Source of the DNA: Methylococcus geothermalis
GTDB taxonomy: Bacteria > Pseudomonadota > Gammaproteobacteria > Methylococcales > Methylococcaceae
Assembly: GCF_012769535.1 (NCBI RefSeq)
Contig: NZ_CP046565.1
Coordinates: 3,191,501 to 3,255,500, forward strand
Direction of reading: 5' to 3'
Length of the DNA: 64,000 nt
Below, piece after piece: positions 62,590-64,000 of this stretch. The notes beneath the pieces are model-generated. The model was not told the origin of the DNA. It saw only the letters and a program-made list of their open reading frames with translations, and searched no databases. Made by a program: the position numbers and the translations under genes. How positions within the stretch are numbered: the first letter of the stretch is position 1; each line of letters opens with the position of its first letter.

Positions 62590-64000
62590 CTAGGCTGTGA
62601 TCCCAAGGCACGCACTGACCCGGTCGCCGAGCTCCTGCAGCAGCTCCTCCCTTCCCCGCGTCCCTTTGTTGACCACGTATTCTACGTAGCCGTTCAGGCG
62701 CTGGCGATCTTCGGCGGTGAGATCCTTGGCGGTGACGACGATCACGGGTATCGAGCGCCAGGCTTCCTGCTGGCGCAATTCCTCCAGGAAACTGAAGCCA
62801 TCCATTTCCGGCATCATCAGGTCCAGGACGATCAGTTCGGGACGGTTTTCCGCCACCCGTTCGAGCGCCACCAGCCCGTTTTCGGCTTCCTCGACCACCC
62901 AGCCCTCGTGCTCCAGCATGCGCCGCATCAGCTCCCGGAGGTCGGCATGGTCTTCCACCAGCAGCACGGGACAAGGCGGATCGGCGCAGCGATACTTCTG
63001 CAACACCTTGGCCAGGTAGTCCCGGTCGATGGGCTTGGTCAGAAAATCGGTGGCGCCGAGGGCGAATCCCAGATTCCTCTCGTCCAGAAAGGTGGCCATG
63101 ATAACCGGAATCGGCGCCAGTTCCGGATCGGCCTTCAGCGCCGTCAATACCGCCCAGCCGTCCATTCCCGGCATCATGACGTCGAGAATGATCGCCCCCG
63201 GCCTCAGTTCCCTGGCGAGTTTCAGCCCTTTCTGACCGCTGTCCGCCTCCGCCGTGCGCAGGCCCTGCCGATCCAGGAAGCGCCGCATCAGGTCGCGCGC
63301 CGCCGGATCGTCGTCGATCACCAGCACGGTGGGAATCCCCTTGGCCAAAGCCGATCCAGGCTCCGCGGCCGGCCCCTTTTCCGGCACGCCGCCGTCGACG
63401 GGCAGGTGAATCGTGAAGGTCGAGCCGATCCCCGCCTCGCTCTCCACGGTGATGTCCCCGCCCATCATCTGGCAGAAACGGCGGCTCAGGACCAGCCCCA
63501 GGCCGGTGCCGCCGAAATTCCGCGTGGTCGACGCATCGGCCTGCGAAAACGCCTGGAAGAGGCGAGTCATCTGTTCCGGGGTGATGCCGATCCCGGTGTC
63601 GCGGACCGCGAAATGCAGCCAGTCCCTTCCAGCGACGCTTTCCCTGTCGACGGCCAGGGTGATGACACCGTCGCGGGTGAATTTGGAGGCATTGCTCAGC
63701 AGGTTGAACAGAGCCTGCCGCACCTTGGTCAAATCGGCCCGGATCGAGCCCGTGCCTTTGGCGTACTGGACCTCGAGGCGGTTGTTGTTCTTGGCGACCA
63801 CCGGCGCAATGGTCGCCACCACGTCGTCGAGCATGGGAACCACCTCGAAGGTCTCCAGGTAGACCTCCATTTTTCCCGCTTCGATCTTCGAAAGATCCAG
63901 CACGTCGTTGATCAGGGCCAGCAGATGCTTGCCGGACGCGCGGATCTTGTTCAGGTCGGCCAGTTCCTCTTCGCGCCCCGCATCCTCGGCATCTTCCGCC
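62590..64000 (-). CDS. Hybrid sensor histidine kinase, C-terminal part (runs off the window)
   Basis: The window holds about 470 C-terminal residues; the sensor region and most of the H-box helix lie beyond base 64000. Present are the end of the HisKA domain (HLLALINDVLDLSKIEAG), an HATPase domain (N box LFNLLSNASKFT, G boxes VRDTGIGITPEQM and GGTGLGLVLSRRF), and two receiver domains, each with an acceptor aspartate (AIILDVMMPGMDGWAVLTAL; LIVLDLMMPEMDGFSFLEEL). Two tandem receivers plus a separate CheY-like protein downstream suggest a multi-step phosphorelay. Confidence 0.9.
   Translation of the reverse strand, partial: AEDAEDAGREEELADLNKIRASGKHLLALINDVLDLSKIEAGKMEVYLETFEVVPMLDDVVATIAPVVAKNNNRLEVQYAKGTGSIRADLTKVRQALFNLLSNASKFTRDGVITLAVDRESVAGRDWLHFAVRDTGIGITPEQMTRLFQAFSQADASTTRNFGGTGLGLVLSRRFCQMMGGDITVESEAGIGSTFTIHLPVDGGVPEKGPAAEPGSALAKGIPTVLVIDDDPAARDLMRRFLDRQGLRTAEADSGQKGLKLARELRPGAIILDVMMPGMDGWAVLTALKADPELAPIPVIMATFLDERNLGFALGATDFLTKPIDRDYLAKVLQKYRCADPPCPVLLVEDHADLRELMRRMLEHEGWVVEEAENGLVALERVAENRPELIVLDLMMPEMDGFSFLEELRQQEAWRSIPVIVVTAKDLTAEDRQRLNGYVEYVVNKGTRGREELLQELGDRVSACLGITA

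Overview
The window is about 64 kb of GC-rich chromosome from a Gram-negative bacterium. Lipid A/Kdo genes (lpxK, kdsB), LptD/SurA, an Lpp-type murein lipoprotein, MltD and the lptD-surA-pdxA-rsmA gene order point to a gammaproteobacterium. The mix of c-type cytochromes, NO reductase and a ba3-type oxidase would fit a Methylococcus-like methanotroph, but no methane or methanol oxidation gene is present, so that name is inference. No rRNA, tRNA, CRISPR array or intact insertion sequence was found.

Layout. 0-3.6 kb: recC and the start of recB. 3.7-6.8 kb: a graveyard of broken accessory genes (IS4-type transposase remnant, a WYL regulator split by an AT-rich insert carrying small membrane and lipoprotein ORFs, a decayed VapBC-like pair, an internally deleted ADP-ribosylglycohydrolase). 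6.9-13.8 kb: one co-oriented respiratory block, reading leftward: HPP-CBS membrane protein, small membrane protein, norC, norB, small oxidase subunit, cbaB, cbaA, diheme cytochrome c. It is headed by a good sigma70 promoter overlapped by an NsrR-like operator, which suggests a nitric-oxide-induced unit. 13.8-24 kb: housekeeping and envelope genes (mltD, cytochrome c, L,D-transpeptidase, exbB-exbD-lpxK-trm112-kdsB-yqaA, thiD, recJ).

23.9-42.5 kb is a surface-polysaccharide locus: ABC-2 permease and ATPase (Wzm/Wzt type), polysaccharide pyruvyl transferase, two sulfotransferase-like proteins, six glycosyltransferases (two of them a tandem duplication), a polysaccharide deacetylase-like protein, a formyltransferase-like protein, an MBOAT/SGNH O-acetylation pair and an epimerase. 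The enzymes suggest an exported glycan carrying sulfate, pyruvate ketal, acetyl and possibly formyl groups.

42.6-64 kb is mostly conserved core: metal-binding HMA protein, malate dehydrogenase, Uup, phosphoglucomutase, an L,D-transpeptidase next to an Lpp-like lipoprotein, lptD-surA-pdxA-rsmA divergent from amgK-murU, alaC-hom-thrC (threonine synthase with a Cys-rich insertion), an MBL-fold hydrolase, a single-domain response regulator and a hybrid histidine kinase cut by the window end. All calls come from reading translations and motifs by eye; no database search was run.
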